From Anoplopoma fimbria (Eukaryota; Chordata; Actinopteri; Perciformes; Anoplopomatidae), in NCBI RefSeq assembly GCF_027596085.1, contig NC_072457.1, forward strand, positions 27,077,331 through 27,141,330: a stretch of DNA of 64,000 nucleotides. The letters are read 5' to 3'. The translations under genes were made by a program, and so were the position numbers. Shown here piece after piece: positions 1 to 12,742 of the stretch. The notes beneath the pieces were generated by a model, which did not search any database, had not been told where the DNA came from, and saw only the letters and a program-made list of their open reading frames with translations. Every line of letters begins with the position of its first letter. Positions within the stretch are counted from its first letter, which is position 1.

Positions 1-1159
1 TGACTTTATCCCCTTTTCTCAATAGAATGTTTTTTTGTTTTTGGGTAAATATCAATTGCCTTATTCCCCCCCCTCTTTCTGTTGGATCCATTAAGTACTA
101 TGTGTAATGAAGGGAACCAGTTGGAATTGAAAAAATTGAACGACAGAGAAAAAACACGTAAGAGAAAGAGAGTTGGACATAGAAAGTGAAGAGAGCGTAG
201 AAAAAATACAGCTAACTAAATATAGCAATACCAAAACGAACAAGCGCCACAGAATTTCACAGAATTCCTGATATATAACAGTTGACACACAGAGAATACA
301 CTTTGGACCTCATGTGAATGACAACACAGTACAAAACAGTAGAAATACAGTTACCACCAGTGTGTAATATATATATTTTTTATATAGTTCTTTTGTGAAA
401 AAAGTTCTTGGCTAGGGTCGAGCATGATGGGACTTCTCTTCAGCCACTGAAATCATCAGGTCACATGAAATCTTTTGGAATTATTTTGGAGCTCAGGGAC
501 CCAACACTCTTGTGTCAATCTAATCCAGTTATTTAACATAATAGTATCATCTTTTTTTGAGTCTCATACATATACAACGCATGTGTTAGAATATTTTTGT
601 TGGTCTATCAAATTGAAATGTTCTACATCTTGGTTCGGGGCAATCGAGCACTTCAAATCTAGTGTGTAAATGTGCCACGAGATTTTTATGAATTCATAGA
701 TATCTTGAACTACCAGCAGTTACACTTGACACTGAACTCTTGACTGACGTTAGTAGCAACTGAACAAAATTGCATGATTACGTGTTTTGGGCATTGACAT
801 TATTTTGGATTTCCCCCCCCCCTGGCCTGGAATAAAACTAATCTTAAATAATTCTTTGACTTTTCCAGGCTTTCAGTGACCGTAGGAACCCTGTGTATCT
901 GTCCTGTGCTAAATGATCATGCTCTGACCAAGGACTTCCATCTTTATAGTCTCAATAATCTTCCTCTGCTTCCTTCCTTTCCTTCGCCTGCACTGATCTG
1001 ATACAGGTGACAGGAACATGCTGAGCCAAAGTGGTGGACACTGCCTGGCTGTTTGACATCAGTGCAGGTGGAGGAGAGGCGGCCAGCAGAGAGGAAGAAT
1101 TACGCCGTCGCACCTGAACTGCATCCCGACCTGCATGCCTTCATCTATCTCTCCCTCCC
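1..1159 (-). other. mafg: mafg 3' UTR / 3' flank
   Basis: This stretch lies directly downstream of the mafg stop codon on the minus strand. It has no convincing coding sequence in any frame. It is AT-rich with short C-runs near 66-73 and 812-822. I see no AATAAA on the minus strand within it, so the poly(A) site of mafg may lie beyond the left edge. Small maf genes usually have long 3' UTRs, which fits. The exact end of the UTR is not visible. Confidence 0.5.
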
Positions 1160-1768
1160 TCAAGACCGTGCATCTGTTTTTGACTTCACTATTGTAATCA
1201 CACTCGTGGCTGTTGCCATCTTCCCCGGTATGAGCGGACCAATGACCGATGACGCCATCCCTCCCCCTCCTCCTCCCCCTCCAGCCCTGACCCCGACCCC
1301 GACAGTCGGGCTCCTCGCCACAGTCCTGGCAAAGGTCTGTAACGCCTCGTACTTAGACCTCAGAGCGTCCAGCTCAATGCGCATCGAAGCATTCTCATTG
1401 GCCAGTTTGTCCACCTCCTGCTGCAGCTGGGTCTTCTGCTTCTCCAGCTCCTCCTTCTGGGTGACTCGCTTCACCCGGCAGCTGGCGGCGTAGCCCCGGT
1501 TCTTCAGGGTGCGCCGCCGTTGTTTCAGTTGCAGGATCTCATCTTTGGTGAGCCCTCTGAGGTGCTGGTTCAGCTCCCGCACTGACATGGTCACCAGCTC
1601 GTCGTCTGTGAGGGTGGTGCCATTCTCCCCCGGCTCACGCTTCACCTGCAGGAAACCAGAGGAAGACAAGGAGTGAGACAGAACGACAAATCAAAATACA
1701 GAGAATCCAGTGTAGCACATGCACTCTCTTACCTTCAAGGCTTTATTTCCTTTGTTAGTCGTCGTCAT
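1160..1768 (-). CDS. mafg: Small Maf bZIP transcription factor MafG
   Basis: Nuclear bZIP factor without a transactivation domain. Small Mafs heterodimerise with CNC proteins (NRF2, NF-E2, BACH) on MARE/ARE sites or form repressive homodimers. Two coding exons join in phase: 1733-1768 (12 aa, start [12 protein letters not shown]) and 1160-1645 (161 aa plus TGA), giving 173 aa against 162 in human MafG. Visible features are a sumoylation-type VKRE at residues 13-16, the Maf extended homology region at about 23-52, the basic region [18 protein letters not shown] at 55-72, a leucine zipper at about 76-117, and the diagnostic C-terminus [12 protein letters not shown]. The N-terminal sequence and TARSP-type tail favour MafG over MafK or MafF. 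Residues 134-141 are a run of eight glycines in the linker, which is absent from mammals and explains the extra length. Donor GTAAGA (from 1732) and acceptor TGCAG (ending 1646) are canonical. Gene order with pycr1 supports the assignment. Confidence 0.95.
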
Positions 1769-1798
1769 GCCACAAGTGCCTTGCTCTTCTGAACAGAC
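1769..1798 (-). other. mafg: mafg 5' UTR part of the first coding exon
   Basis: The exon holding the start codon seems to begin at 1798. On the minus strand a pyrimidine-rich stretch ending CCCCGTAG (plus 1799-1806) precedes it. About 30 nt of 5' UTR follow before the ATG. The mafg first exon must therefore lie further right, across a long intron. Confidence 0.6.
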
Positions 1799-2602
1799 CT
1801 ACGGGGACGCAAGAGAATACAAAACATGAGCAAAGAAACACCATAAATGAAGCTGAAAGTTCTACTGATAGCCTTAAGAAATGTGATCACGTGTTACGAT
1901 AATGTGTTTGTAAGAACAATACCAGTTCCTTGAAATTAAGGGAATATAGTTAGTGTGTGTCAATACCCACCAGGATCAGTGGCGACACGCCGCATATGAA
2001 TCCACTGTTGGAGCACTGTTGTGTGAGCATGTTATAGTATCATGCATCTGTGTCTCAGTGTATGAGTGAAAGTGACACACAAACTTTTCTTAGAATTTCC
2101 CTGACTTCCTGTTTCCTGGTGGTTACACTGCGGTGCCCACTACCTTTGTGTTGTTGATCTCTTATTGGTTGGCTTCAGCCCAATAGGAATGAAATGAGCG
2201 TAAAAAGAAGAGGAAGTGGTCAAATGTGTGGGAAGGACTCCAGGGGAAAACCAACTGTTAGCAGCCCTTACACACACACACACACACACACATGCACACC
2301 TTACCCGAAACTGTAGTGTACAGACAACAGAGAAGTAGAAAAACAGATATACACCTTCAGGTACTAGGCATTAAAATGAAGACAAACCAAATATAATGAT
2401 GTGCATGTATTTGTACCGACAGGGCAACAAGAGACAAAAGGATGGAAGCAGAACAGTGTGAATCAGAAAGGAACAGAGAGGGAGCCTGGAAGTGCAAAAG
2501 ATGAGATCAGTCCTTAGAGCGCACAGCTCCACAGATGAGCATCTCCACAAGCTCTCAATGAGAGGCTTTGTGTGGTGCGTTGATCTGGCTCTCATCTCGC
2601 AG

Positions 2603-2605
<3 letters not shown>

Positions 2606-2675
<70 letters not shown>
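2606..2675. repeat. (TG)n microsatellite, ~70 bp
   Basis: Uninterrupted TG dinucleotide run inside the inferred mafg intron, about 55 bp from the ARE-like site. Confidence 0.97.
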
Positions 2676-2677
<2 letters not shown>

Positions 2678-2731
2678 ATAAAGGGCGGCTATTGTTGCTG
2701 CTGCTGAGCGATCATCATGAGGCCAGTCATG

Positions 2732-2742
2732 ATGACTCAGCA
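2732..2742 (+). promoter_or_regulatory. Antioxidant response element / NF-E2-type MARE in mafg intron
   Basis: ATGACTCAGCA matches the ARE core RTGACnnnGC exactly, and its reverse strand carries the T-MARE half TGCTGAGTCA. This is the site type bound by CNC-small Maf heterodimers, whose small subunit this gene encodes. Activation of mammalian MafG by NRF2 through an ARE is established. Function of this copy, about 1 kb from the coding exon, is inferred. Confidence 0.45.
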
Positions 2743-3948
2743 GATTCCTGATCTCACTCTTTCAGCCCCCCCCCCCCACCCCCACCCCCTCCTTGCGTAC
2801 AAATTTCTGCTCATCCCTCTGTCACTTTTTACCCCCCCTCTCTGTTTTTACTTTACCACTCACAACCATCTAGCTACTTTCCTAAAGGTGAGGGTTGTCA
2901 CAAAATATAGCTGCAGGCTGAGGGCACGAGAGGGGTCAAAAAGAGGATGTGCTTGCATTTGATTGGCTGTCTAACAGAAAAGGGAAATGCTGCTTTCTTC
3001 AAAGCCTAAATACACCTGCTCTTCAGCCAAACCTCCATTTCTGATACTGCTGAATCTGAAGTTTTGTTACAGCAATTTGCTGATTAAGGAAAGTCTGTTG
3101 TCTTTATGCATTCATGCTCTCTTACGTATTTCACACCAGGGACACTTACTTCACAAAAAGTAAGAGGCAGATTTGGAAAATGCAATAAGTTATTTTGCTT
3201 CAGTCATTCACAAGTTGGCTAATTTAGGAAAAGCTTTAAGGAAGTGATGACATGAGGCAACGCGTCTGTTCTCTTTTCATTCTTATTCTTTTCTGTCAAA
3301 CGGCACGGCACCGAGCGTGCCAGTGAACCTCCCCCACAATGCACCTCTGTCTGTCTTTGAGGGTGCGTGAGTGTTTGTGCGAGCGCTTCCACACATCTAC
3401 AGTTCTAAATAGCTGTAGATCAAAGAAAAACGCACGCTATAAGCACATACAAGTAATCATACATGCACACAACGCGCATCAAATCACAGCGAGTCAAAAT
3501 TCTGTCAGGAATTCAGTAAAATGGTGAAAAAACGTGGGAGAAATGTGATGCTACACTTTTCCTCACATGGGAGCTTTACTATAATGGAGCTGCATTCAAG
3601 CCATTTGACTTCAAGCACTCCTTAATGAGTTAGGGTAAGTCAATTAAAATGTTTTTTTAATTTCACAGTGTTATATGTAGAGCTTCTTCTCAATAAACAA
3701 TCGTCTTCCATCCTCATGTACCACTGCAGCCTTGCGTTTCGTTGGAGCGCAGCCTCCCACAGCTGGAGGTGCATCATCGCACAATAGATGGATCAAAGAC
3801 ATGAAGACTGAGGGTGGCTGTTGGGGGTGGGGGTGGGGAAGAGGAGGGGGAGAGGCTGTTTTCCTGCCAGGCACTGGTTTATTTCCCCTGTGCCCAAACC
3901 CCAACCCCCCATAACCCCATCTACATACAAACAAAAAGCATGCCAGCA

Positions 3949-4085
<137 letters not shown>

Positions 4086-4809
4086 TCCCCTGCTGCCATG
4101 CCAGTGGGGCACAATAAAACACACACGTAAAACGCTCTGCTGCAAGTAGACAAACATGCAAATGTAGTTTTGTTTAAAGTGCTAAACAATACTTGTGGTA
4201 CGGGCGGAAATTGAGTTTACTGTGCATGCATGGTTCAGAGGTTTTATTCCATATTTGACAACACATAATTAAATTGTCTTGGATGAAACTAGAAAATAGA
4301 ATTGCTGCAGGTGCACAAAAGGTACTTGTAGTATCTATATCCATAATCGGTATTGAAGCTTCTTCATAATCATTTTTTATGTCTGCCATTGTCTTAGTTT
4401 CAGATTGTATGTGGTAGTATTCTCTTCATTGATTCATCTGCCACTCATTAGGGGGTCCTTGTAGTCGAATGTTCAAATTGCTTGTTTTGAGATATTATTT
4501 TATTGAAGATATTTAGGTTAATAAAATAAAACACAAAGAGAAATAGCATCTGTTCACATTTGAGGAGAAAAAAAAATACTAGTTGTTATAGCTAGAGGAG
4601 CGGTATTTGTGGTGTTAGTATACTTGCAGAGCGGGGCAGTAAATTAAGTTTGGGGCTATTTCATCAAGGGCGGACAAAATAAAACCTGACTTACACCAGA
4701 GCATAAAACTGCAATAAACTAGTTTGCCTGTGTGTGTGTGTGTTGTCTGAGAGCAAGTCATCAAGGTTAAGGATCATCTGCTGAGCAAAGGCATCGCAAT
4801 TCATCTTGG

Positions 4810-4813
<4 letters not shown>

Positions 4814-4847
<34 letters not shown>
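4814..4847. repeat. (AC)n microsatellite
   Basis: Short pure AC tract in the mafg intron. A shorter TG run lies about 70 bp to its left (4729-4743). Confidence 0.95.
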
Positions 4848-4852
<5 letters not shown>

Positions 4853-5194
4853 CCAGAGGTGTCCTTCCCATAATGCTTGCGGGGTGGTCGCTGCGGTGTG
4901 GTCAATGCCACAGCCACTGTTGCTACAACAGACAGCTTTTTTGCTGTGGCAGGCTGTATTTTTATGGAGCATCCGAAAGAACGCTGACGACTCAAGAGCA
5001 GAGCTGCTTACGGTTACAGCGGAGAGACAACACACACGCAAAACACGGAGGACGGGACACGGGGACAGGGACGCAAGAAAAGGTGGAGAGGAGTAAAACA
5101 CGGCTAGAAGTAAAGAAAGAAAAGATAAGAAAGTGAGGAAAAAGAGGGTGAAGAGTTGATCTGATAGCAAGGTGAAGACAGACTAGGTAAGAAA

Positions 5195-5640
5195 AGAGGA
5201 GATGGGGGGGGGGGGGGTGTGTGTTGGTGAAGGAAGACTGAAGAATGCTGACGTCTCCAGAGCTGATTAGCGTTACAGCGGAGACATCACACCCACAGCC
5301 GAGAAAAATGCTGAGTATGGAGGGAGGACGGGGTGGGGGGTGCAAATGACAAGGGAGAAAGCAGAGAAGAAAAAGAGAGAGGCAAGTGAGCAGGGGGTGG
5401 AGGAGGAGGAGAGGAGGGGGGGGACAGAGGTGGGGATTGAGGGAGGAACGCCAATGAGGAGGAACAGGACGGGGGGGGGGGGGGAGAAGGAGGATGAAGA
5501 GGGGGTGAGAAAGCGTTTGGGTGAAAATGCATCCTCAACACATTTGTAAGAGCTTAGCTGTTGGGTACGGAGGGGGTGTTGGAGGAGGGGGGGAGAGAGA
5601 GAGAGGCAGGGAGGGAAGGATGGATGGCGGGGGATTTGGG
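5195..5640. repeat. G-rich low-complexity purine tract
   Basis: The plus strand is strongly purine-biased, with G-runs of 9-14 at 5204-5217, 5416-5424 and 5470-5483 and many GGAGG/GAGGA motifs. It has potential for G-quadruplexes on the plus strand (the non-template strand would be minus for mafg). No coding signal is present. Confidence 0.8.
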
Positions 5641-5740
5641 GCGAGAAAAAAAAAACCTGGACTCAGCAACGACCACGACTAAAACCTCCAATTAGAAAAG
5701 TTCTGAAGCTGATCCAGTGCAATGAAACTACTGCTGACCA

Positions 5741-5922
<182 letters not shown>

Positions 5923-6132
5923 GCAGATAAAGCTTCACATGCTGTCTTCTTGACAAATCAAGTCCTGGAGAAAGGATGAAAACGAGAGTAATAGTGTGAC
6001 AGAAGGTGAACACAGCGATCATGCGGTTTATAAAGATAGATTAGAGTGCACAAGAAACTGCACAAGACTTAAAGCACGACTCTTCCTCTTTATGTAGTGC
6101 AGACGAACAGGAGGATGAACTCTGTGTGTGTT

Positions 6133-6136
<4 letters not shown>

Positions 6137-6181
<45 letters not shown>
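6137..6181. repeat. (TG)n microsatellite
   Basis: Pure TG tract of about 45 bp inside the inferred mafg intron. Confidence 0.95.
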
Positions 6182-6182
<1 letters not shown>

Positions 6183-7468
6183 TGGCTTCAGACGGAGCCC
6201 TAATTAATCTTGTTTGAGAGAACCTTTTGCTCTAGCCACTGCCAACACACAGAGAGGAATTTCTTAGAAAGAGACTTCCTAGTTAAAGCTGGTGGCATGC
6301 TGCAAACACACACGCACGCACACACACACGCACACACACACAAGAAAATAGCCAGATTAGAAGCTTCAAATAACGACCCGGGGCTGGTGTGTGTGGGTGT
6401 ATGCGAGCATAAACAAGCTAGCATGTAGAGAATGATCAAGAATAGACTGCGGGAGTCACAAGTCGGTTGTGATGCAGTGGCAAGTCTGTCTTTATTGAAT
6501 AATCCCAACATAACAACTGCCTTAACTGCGCCTCCTCCCTCAGGCAACTCTCTGAGCAATAACGGAAAACACAAAGCATGGCAGCCGAGTGAGGCGCTGA
6601 AGACACAGAGAGGACATGATGGAAAGACACAAAGAGAGCTAAACGTAGGGAACGTGAATTAAAACCTCAGAGCGCCACAAAGCTCGGCCCCCGGCTGCAG
6701 TCCATCTTGGCTTTGTTTTATAAAAAAAAAAAATAGAAAAACAGTTCTTATTGATCTAGTGTGGGCCGAGGGAGTTGAGGGAGTTGGTAAATAATTAACA
6801 ACGAGCACAGTGTGGAGGCTAATTGAGAATTAAGAATCTGATCAGCGATAATGGCAACCTGTGTATAGAGAGGGGGCAGGATCACTGCAGAGAAGCAGGG
6901 CCTCGGAGAGAGGGTGAGGAACTGAAGAGAGAGGGGGGAGAGAGAGAGAAGAAAAAAAAGTTTGAGCTGTGTCTGTGGAGAGGAGCAGGAGGCTATTAAC
7001 TGGGAGGTATGCAGAGCGTGAAATAAGCATGATAACACAGACAGAGAGGGGAGAACAGGAGAGGGAGAAAACACAAGGAAAGGGAGGGAAAAGGATTGAA
7101 AAGGAGCAAGAGCCGGGCCCCTTATATGCATATTATAATATACGGCAAGAGAAGAGCGATCACTTTCACACTTTTCTGAGAGTTCAAAAAAAAGGTGTGT
7201 GTGTGTGTTTGCATGTGTGCCTGTTAAGTGTGTGCGAGACAGTGTTTGTGCAAGTGTGTTATTAAAGGCAAGAAAAAGTCCTGGCGTCGACACGTTTTTC
7301 CCATTCCAGGTAGTAAGTCAGAGTGTGATGACAAATTTCCCAACACAAGCAAAAAAAAAAAAAAAAAAAAACTGCACTGTCAGGCAATTGAGCTCTGGCT
7401 CCTTTTTTTCATAAGTGTTTTTTTTTTTTGTAAGAGGAGAGAAGCATGTAGCGTAGGTTAAGTCGGTC

Positions 7469-7559
<91 letters not shown>
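7469..7559. repeat. (CT)n(GT)n compound microsatellite
   Basis: A short CT run passes directly into a GT run of about 78 bp. Poly(A) and poly(T) runs lie just to its left (7350-7371, 7419-7429). Confidence 0.97.
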
Positions 7560-7560
<1 letters not shown>

Positions 7561-8295
7561 AAAACAATGAGAGGGTTGCGACGAGGGAGACAGCGATACG
7601 TGAACCGACATGTTACTGTTCATTTCCCCCGGACGCTGTACGTCCCCGGTCAGCAGGACTAAATTGAGACAAAGTTTCGGCGGTGCAGCAGCAAAGCGAA
7701 CATGGCGTGACTCTTTGTGGACGCAGGAATCACTGTCAGTCACATGACTTGGTTATATCAAGAACAAACATTTAAGACCAGAGCAGACAAGAGAAGACTG
7801 TAGCTCATGGAGGTGTCATGGAGAGCAGCGGCCTTTTGCCCCGAGGCATTCCTGGTGACCATTTTAAGGTTCCACATTTGCTGCCACTTTACGATGGTAT
7901 GACAGGCATCGTGGCTCACACAAATACACACTCAAACAGGACCATAGTATGTGAGCATGAGCACATCCTACTGTCGTAACAATTTGTCTTTTCCTTTATA
8001 AAGAGTTTAAGTTTTTCTTTTTATGACAAACATTTACAACCTAGACATCCTCTAGTAGCACGTATACAAAAACAAAAGAAAAGAAACGTCAATACGTTCA
8101 ATTAACATAGGTTTATATGGAAAACTGATCAAACACATTTGTCTTTTCCCAGTATCCAAATATGCTATATGTATTTCTGTTTTTAATCTAATTTAATAAT
8201 ATATTGCAAGGTTTCCAGTATAAAGACAAAATAATTCAAAATGAAACTTCTTCATCTTCTACAGTTCTCTTTTTCGTCCTCCAGCTTTGTCAGCT

Positions 8296-8625
8296 TTAGA
8301 GCTGAAAGGATGATTAATCAGTTTTGATGTCCACTTAATCCTTTAAGTCATTCTTTAGGAAAATAGGACAACAATTCACTAGTTCCAGGCTCTCATATGG
8401 GATTCTTTTTTTCATGTTAAACTGTTTTTTATGGTGGTACGGGATTATAAATTGAAAATCTTTGAGTTGTGAACTGTTCGTTTGCACATAACACATTTGA
8501 AGATTACCTTGTAATGACTAATTTAGTGGGTTTTTTCTGACTTTACATAGAATAAACGACTAATTGGTTAAATAAACAAACAGAATGCAGATTAATCAAC
8601 AATGAAAATAACCGTTGTAGGTCAA
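8296..8625 (+). mobile_element. Decayed hAT-like interspersed repeat (GGCTGAAA...GATTAATC family)
   Basis: Starts with a form of GAGCTGAAAGGATGATTAAT and ends with CAGATTAATCAACAATGAAAATAACCG. This matches an AT-rich non-autonomous element I know as abundant in fish genomes, with typical internal landmarks (TTCCAGGCTCTCA, AAATTGAAAATCTTTGAG, ACACATTTGAAGA). It is diverged and has no coding capacity. Related fragments lie at 10.2-10.4, 10.69-10.75, 21.9, 27.3 and 42.0 kb. The family name is from memory of the pattern, not a search. Confidence 0.6.
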
Positions 8626-8951
8626 ACAGACATACAAGAGATACTTAAGTTGACGATACAAGAAGAATCAGCATCCAGAGATGAATGGTTGAAAAGTTAA
8701 GCCAATACCCCGTTCCATAGTTACATTCAGTCACGTTGAGGGTGATTTAGAGGTGTTTGAAAGATGCACGCAATTTGTTTCACAACAACTCTGATGCAAA
8801 GTTTCCAAACTAGGCTTCAACTTGCTGGAGAACTGTTGTTGCATAGAAATGATTTAATGCCACAGGTGAAGGCAAAGAGCCGGTGCCACATTTGATGCAC
8901 ACACATATCTTTGTTCCCTCTCTTCGCTCTTTGGCATTGATCCACACGGCA

Positions 8952-8953
<2 letters not shown>

Positions 8954-9021
<68 letters not shown>
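8954..9021. repeat. (TG)n microsatellite
   Basis: Pure TG tract of about 68 bp in the inferred mafg intron. Confidence 0.97.
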
Positions 9022-9026
<5 letters not shown>

Positions 9027-9968
9027 ATTTTTCTTTTTAAAGGTTCAGAAATTCATACCACAATTCTGGGATCGTCACACTGCAGTTAAAAAATGCGGCA
9101 ATTTGGCGCATAGAGATGATGCAACTAGTAGACAACCGCTGGTACGGATACTCCTGTTACTAGGGCCTTGCATCTCCATGGCTCCATTCTCAATATCTCA
9201 ACGCTGCATGCAAAAACTAAATCATAGCTCGGGTATGGAGTGAACGTGTCTGTTTGTGTTTGTGTGGGAACGAGTGTGTCCTTTAACAAGCCTGAAAAAT
9301 AAACCCAGAAGCCCTCTGGGGGAAATCATGAAAACTAAACTTTAAAGTGCTGATCATAGATTGTCGATACAGAGAAGCAGCTCTGTAATATTGGTGTTTT
9401 AATACATATCAGGACCGAGGGTTGGATCAGTGATTTGAGCCACTTAAACTGAACTTAAACATGTTTTCCATTTCCTAATCCTTTTGACTTCTCGTGTGTG
9501 TTGCAATGGGATTTATCTCGGTTTTCGTACATTTTTCGGTTCTCAGTGAGGTTATGTAAATAAGGGGGTCAAAACACTTGTGGAGCGAAGGTACATTTAA
9601 CACACAAAGTCAAGATAACACAAGGACAGGCAGCACACTCACATGGAAGCAGGAAAAACAGTGGAGCACAGCAATGATTATGCACCAGATCTGCTTACAC
9701 CATATTTCATCATTACTGTGGAGAGAAAACACTCAACTATTGATCTGCCCCACTGCTTCCTTTTCTCTCTGCCTCTGCCTCTCTCTCTCTCTCTCTCTCA
9801 CCCACTCTCCCGTTCCGTCATTTATTCCTGCTTTTACTTTCCTCTTTTTACTTCTCTCCCACTCTCGGAAATTTGAAAAATGGATCCCAGTAGTAAACAA
9901 GCTCATAAACATGCAGACGCTACTTTGAAATTATTTCCACAAGCACCAAACTCTCTCTCACACTCACA

Positions 9969-9969
<1 letters not shown>

Positions 9970-10032
<63 letters not shown>
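9970..10032. repeat. (CA)n microsatellite
   Basis: Pure CA tract of about 62 bp, preceded by an imperfect CACTCA run. Confidence 0.97.
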
Positions 10033-10034
<2 letters not shown>

Positions 10035-10179
10035 ATTGTGAACACCTGTGCAATCTAATGCAATCCAGTACTAAAGCCCTGCAATAAAGGCGCCCTTTCT
10101 GAAGTTTCTTCTTGTACGGCTGCTGTTTGTTGAGACAAAATCAAACACTGATGCATTTCAGATGTTCAACTTGTTTTGT

Positions 10180-10755
10180 TAAAAGGAAGGTTTAAAAAAA
10201 AAAAAAAAACTTTCATATTCCTTAAAGTAGGTAGTCAAATAAAATATTCTTCTTGCTTAGTATTTTTTTTTATGTGGCTCCAAAAAAAACAAGATATTTG
10301 AAAGCTTGAAACTTTTTATAGACATTTTATAGAGAAAAAATCATTAATAAAAAATATATATAATCAGATTAATAAATTATGAAAATGATAATTAGTTGCG
10401 GCCCAAAATAAAAACACAAACCAGACAAAGTTTTTAAGACAATACTAACAATCTCTTTTCTAATTAATCTGATTACTCGTATTTTTTCCAAAACCGGTTG
10501 ATAAAATAGTCAAAAATGTCCACAGCAATTTCTTAAATCACAAGCTGACATTTTGGTGTTCAGACAGCTGGTTTCATCTGAGAAACAGTCTATAGCCCAA
10601 AGATTTTCAGTTTACTATGAGAAGAGAGTAAAGAAAACGCAATTCTTCACACATGAAAAACATGTGAAAGGAAAGAGACCTAAAAAATGGCTGCCGATTA
10701 ATTCCCTAATTGAATAATTGATTAATCAACTAATCATTTCAGCTCTCAACATTTG
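10180..10755. mobile_element. Fragments of the hAT-like GATTAATC repeat family in both orientations
   Basis: 10310-10405 carries the 3' half in plus orientation (ACATTTTATAGAGAAAA ... GAAAATGATAATTAGTTGCGGCCC). 10690-10755 carries the 5' end in minus orientation (ATTGATTAATCAACTAATCATTTCAGCTCT). Between them is diverged AT-rich sequence without genes. These may be two inserted copies or one rearranged copy. Confidence 0.5.
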
Positions 10756-10919
10756 TACATATCTTCCTCCCGGTGGTATAACATCATCAGAGTGAAGGTT
10801 TACACCGTGTTACATCAACTTGACCCCTGTATACAGAGAACCTTGGTGCTTACTGTGCACTCACACACAGCCCCATGGCAACTAGATCTTAGCATCTTCT
10901 AGGTGTTTCACATCTCCTG

Positions 10920-10952
<33 letters not shown>

Positions 10953-11327
10953 TAACACACACACACAAGCACATGGCAAGGCAAAGAAACTGGCTGTGCT
11001 AAGTAACAAGTGAAAACGCCATCTGTCAAGCGAGAGCGCATTTGCTTCGCCTCAGCATTTTCAGGGGAATGCCTTGAAGACAAAAAGGTCCTTGTTCTCA
11101 ATCTCTCCGCAAATCCCATCTCTCATTCTTCCTCCCTCTTCCTTCATCCCCCCTTGCTCCGCGCGCCTTGCCGCTTCGCCACCATCAGCAAAGTTGCACA
11201 CATAAGCATTGGTCAGCGTTCAATTACCGCGAACACCAGGGAAGGATGGGGAAAGTACTTGACAGAGAAATGCACTTCAAGCACTGATTAAACACTGATA
11301 CCAAGTATAAAAAGTTTAGCCCCTTGG

Positions 11328-11328
<1 letters not shown>

Positions 11329-11420
<92 letters not shown>
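11329..11420. repeat. (TG)n microsatellite, ~92 bp
   Basis: Pure TG tract, followed by a short GTACACACA and a second small GT-rich patch at 11453-11469. Confidence 0.97.
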
Positions 11421-11423
<3 letters not shown>

Positions 11424-11820
11424 ACACACAATGAGGGAAGGAAATGGGGAAAATGTGTGTGTGCGTGTGAGAGAGAAAGACAGTAAGGGGGGTTGTTCTT
11501 CCCTCCAATACTGATACAACTGTTTCATCATTATGACCCTCTATTACAGTACTTGCCAACTTGCTTACTACATACTTTTGATACACTCCGCAGAGTGCTG
11601 ACTCCAACTAAAGCTGCTGATACGGAGTCATTAGGGGGTGAAGTTTCTGTTTTTCTTCAGCCCAACAGAGCTTCCCTATTACTCTTCAGTGTTTAAGAGT
11701 TGCGATGCTCATAGGTTGCTACAGGCAGCAGATAATGGCCCATCTACACGAGATCAATCACAGGATATATTCTGTGGCAACGCATTACAGTTCATCGAGG
11801 TGCTAGTCTCTGTGTGGGTT

Positions 11821-12065
11821 CATTACATTACATTACATTACAGTCATTTAGCAGACGCTTTTATCCAAAGCGACTTACAATCAGTAGTATGTTACATATC
11901 ATTCACCCATTCACACACTGATGACAGGCTACCATCAAGGTGCCACCATCAGACTCTAACTAACATTCATCATCCAGTCCACACCGATGGCAAGCCTTCA
12001 GGAGCAACTTGGGGTTAAGTGTCTTGCCCAAGGACAGCTCTCCACTACGCCACAGCCGCCCCGTT
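11821..12065 (+). mobile_element. SINE-like fish interspersed repeat
   Basis: Begins with a CATTA pentamer run (11821-11840), then CAGTCATTTAGCAGACGC and TTTTATCCAAAGCGACTTAC. Near its end it has GGGGTTAAGTGTCTTGCCCAAGG and TCCACTACGCCACAGCCGCC. I recognise these blocks as a conserved, very abundant repeat of teleost genomes. No Pol III boxes were confirmed, so 'SINE-like' describes its size and dispersal only. Confidence 0.7.
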
Positions 12066-12742
12066 CATGAGCAGTCAGTGCTCAACATTAACTGGCAAAT
12101 CAAGCTCAACTTTCAAATAGATTTAATACTTGGGACACAAAAAGGCACATTTTTGATTTACTGACTTTCAGACAAAAGGGGGAGGGAGGTCACAGCATGA
12201 TCTCACCTGTGTGTGGAAAAAATTCAAGTCACAGCCCAAAAGTCAAAAAGAGGTGAATGAACTCCATCATCTTCACTATGATAACACATGCCTGTGTTGC
12301 TTTAAATCTAATGTGAGTGGGAAATGCATTTGAATAACCAATCCTCTCTGAGAAAAAATAAAAAATAAAAAGAACAAATGTAGCACCAGTGACATTTTAA
12401 AGCACACATTCCTCCACCACACAACCTCGGCTCCATCGGGCCTGTACGGTCCCTCCTCCTCGCACCGAGCTCCAGACCTTTGTCCGCCAGCCTCACCACC
12501 GGTGCCATGTTGAGAAATAACAACGTTGTGATGAATCAGCAAGAAGTCTCCTAAACCTCCACCATGTCTCACCTGATGGTCAAGCAAATGTCAAATGTGC
12601 CAAATGAGAGACTGTCCTCCCGGTGCCCGGTGCACAAACAACACGTCTGCAGGGTTTATTCATTATGCATTATTCATTATTATGTATTATACATTTGCAC
12701 TTCTGCCTCCAGCGTGCGTAAAACACCGGCGGCTCGTCCTAC

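Noticed and set aside
12276..12587. Minus-strand frames near the mafg upstream CpG region, including one starting MAPVVRLADKG
   Set aside because: No recognisable protein, poor splice context, and A/T-rich low-complexity end. Could be untranslated exon sequence.
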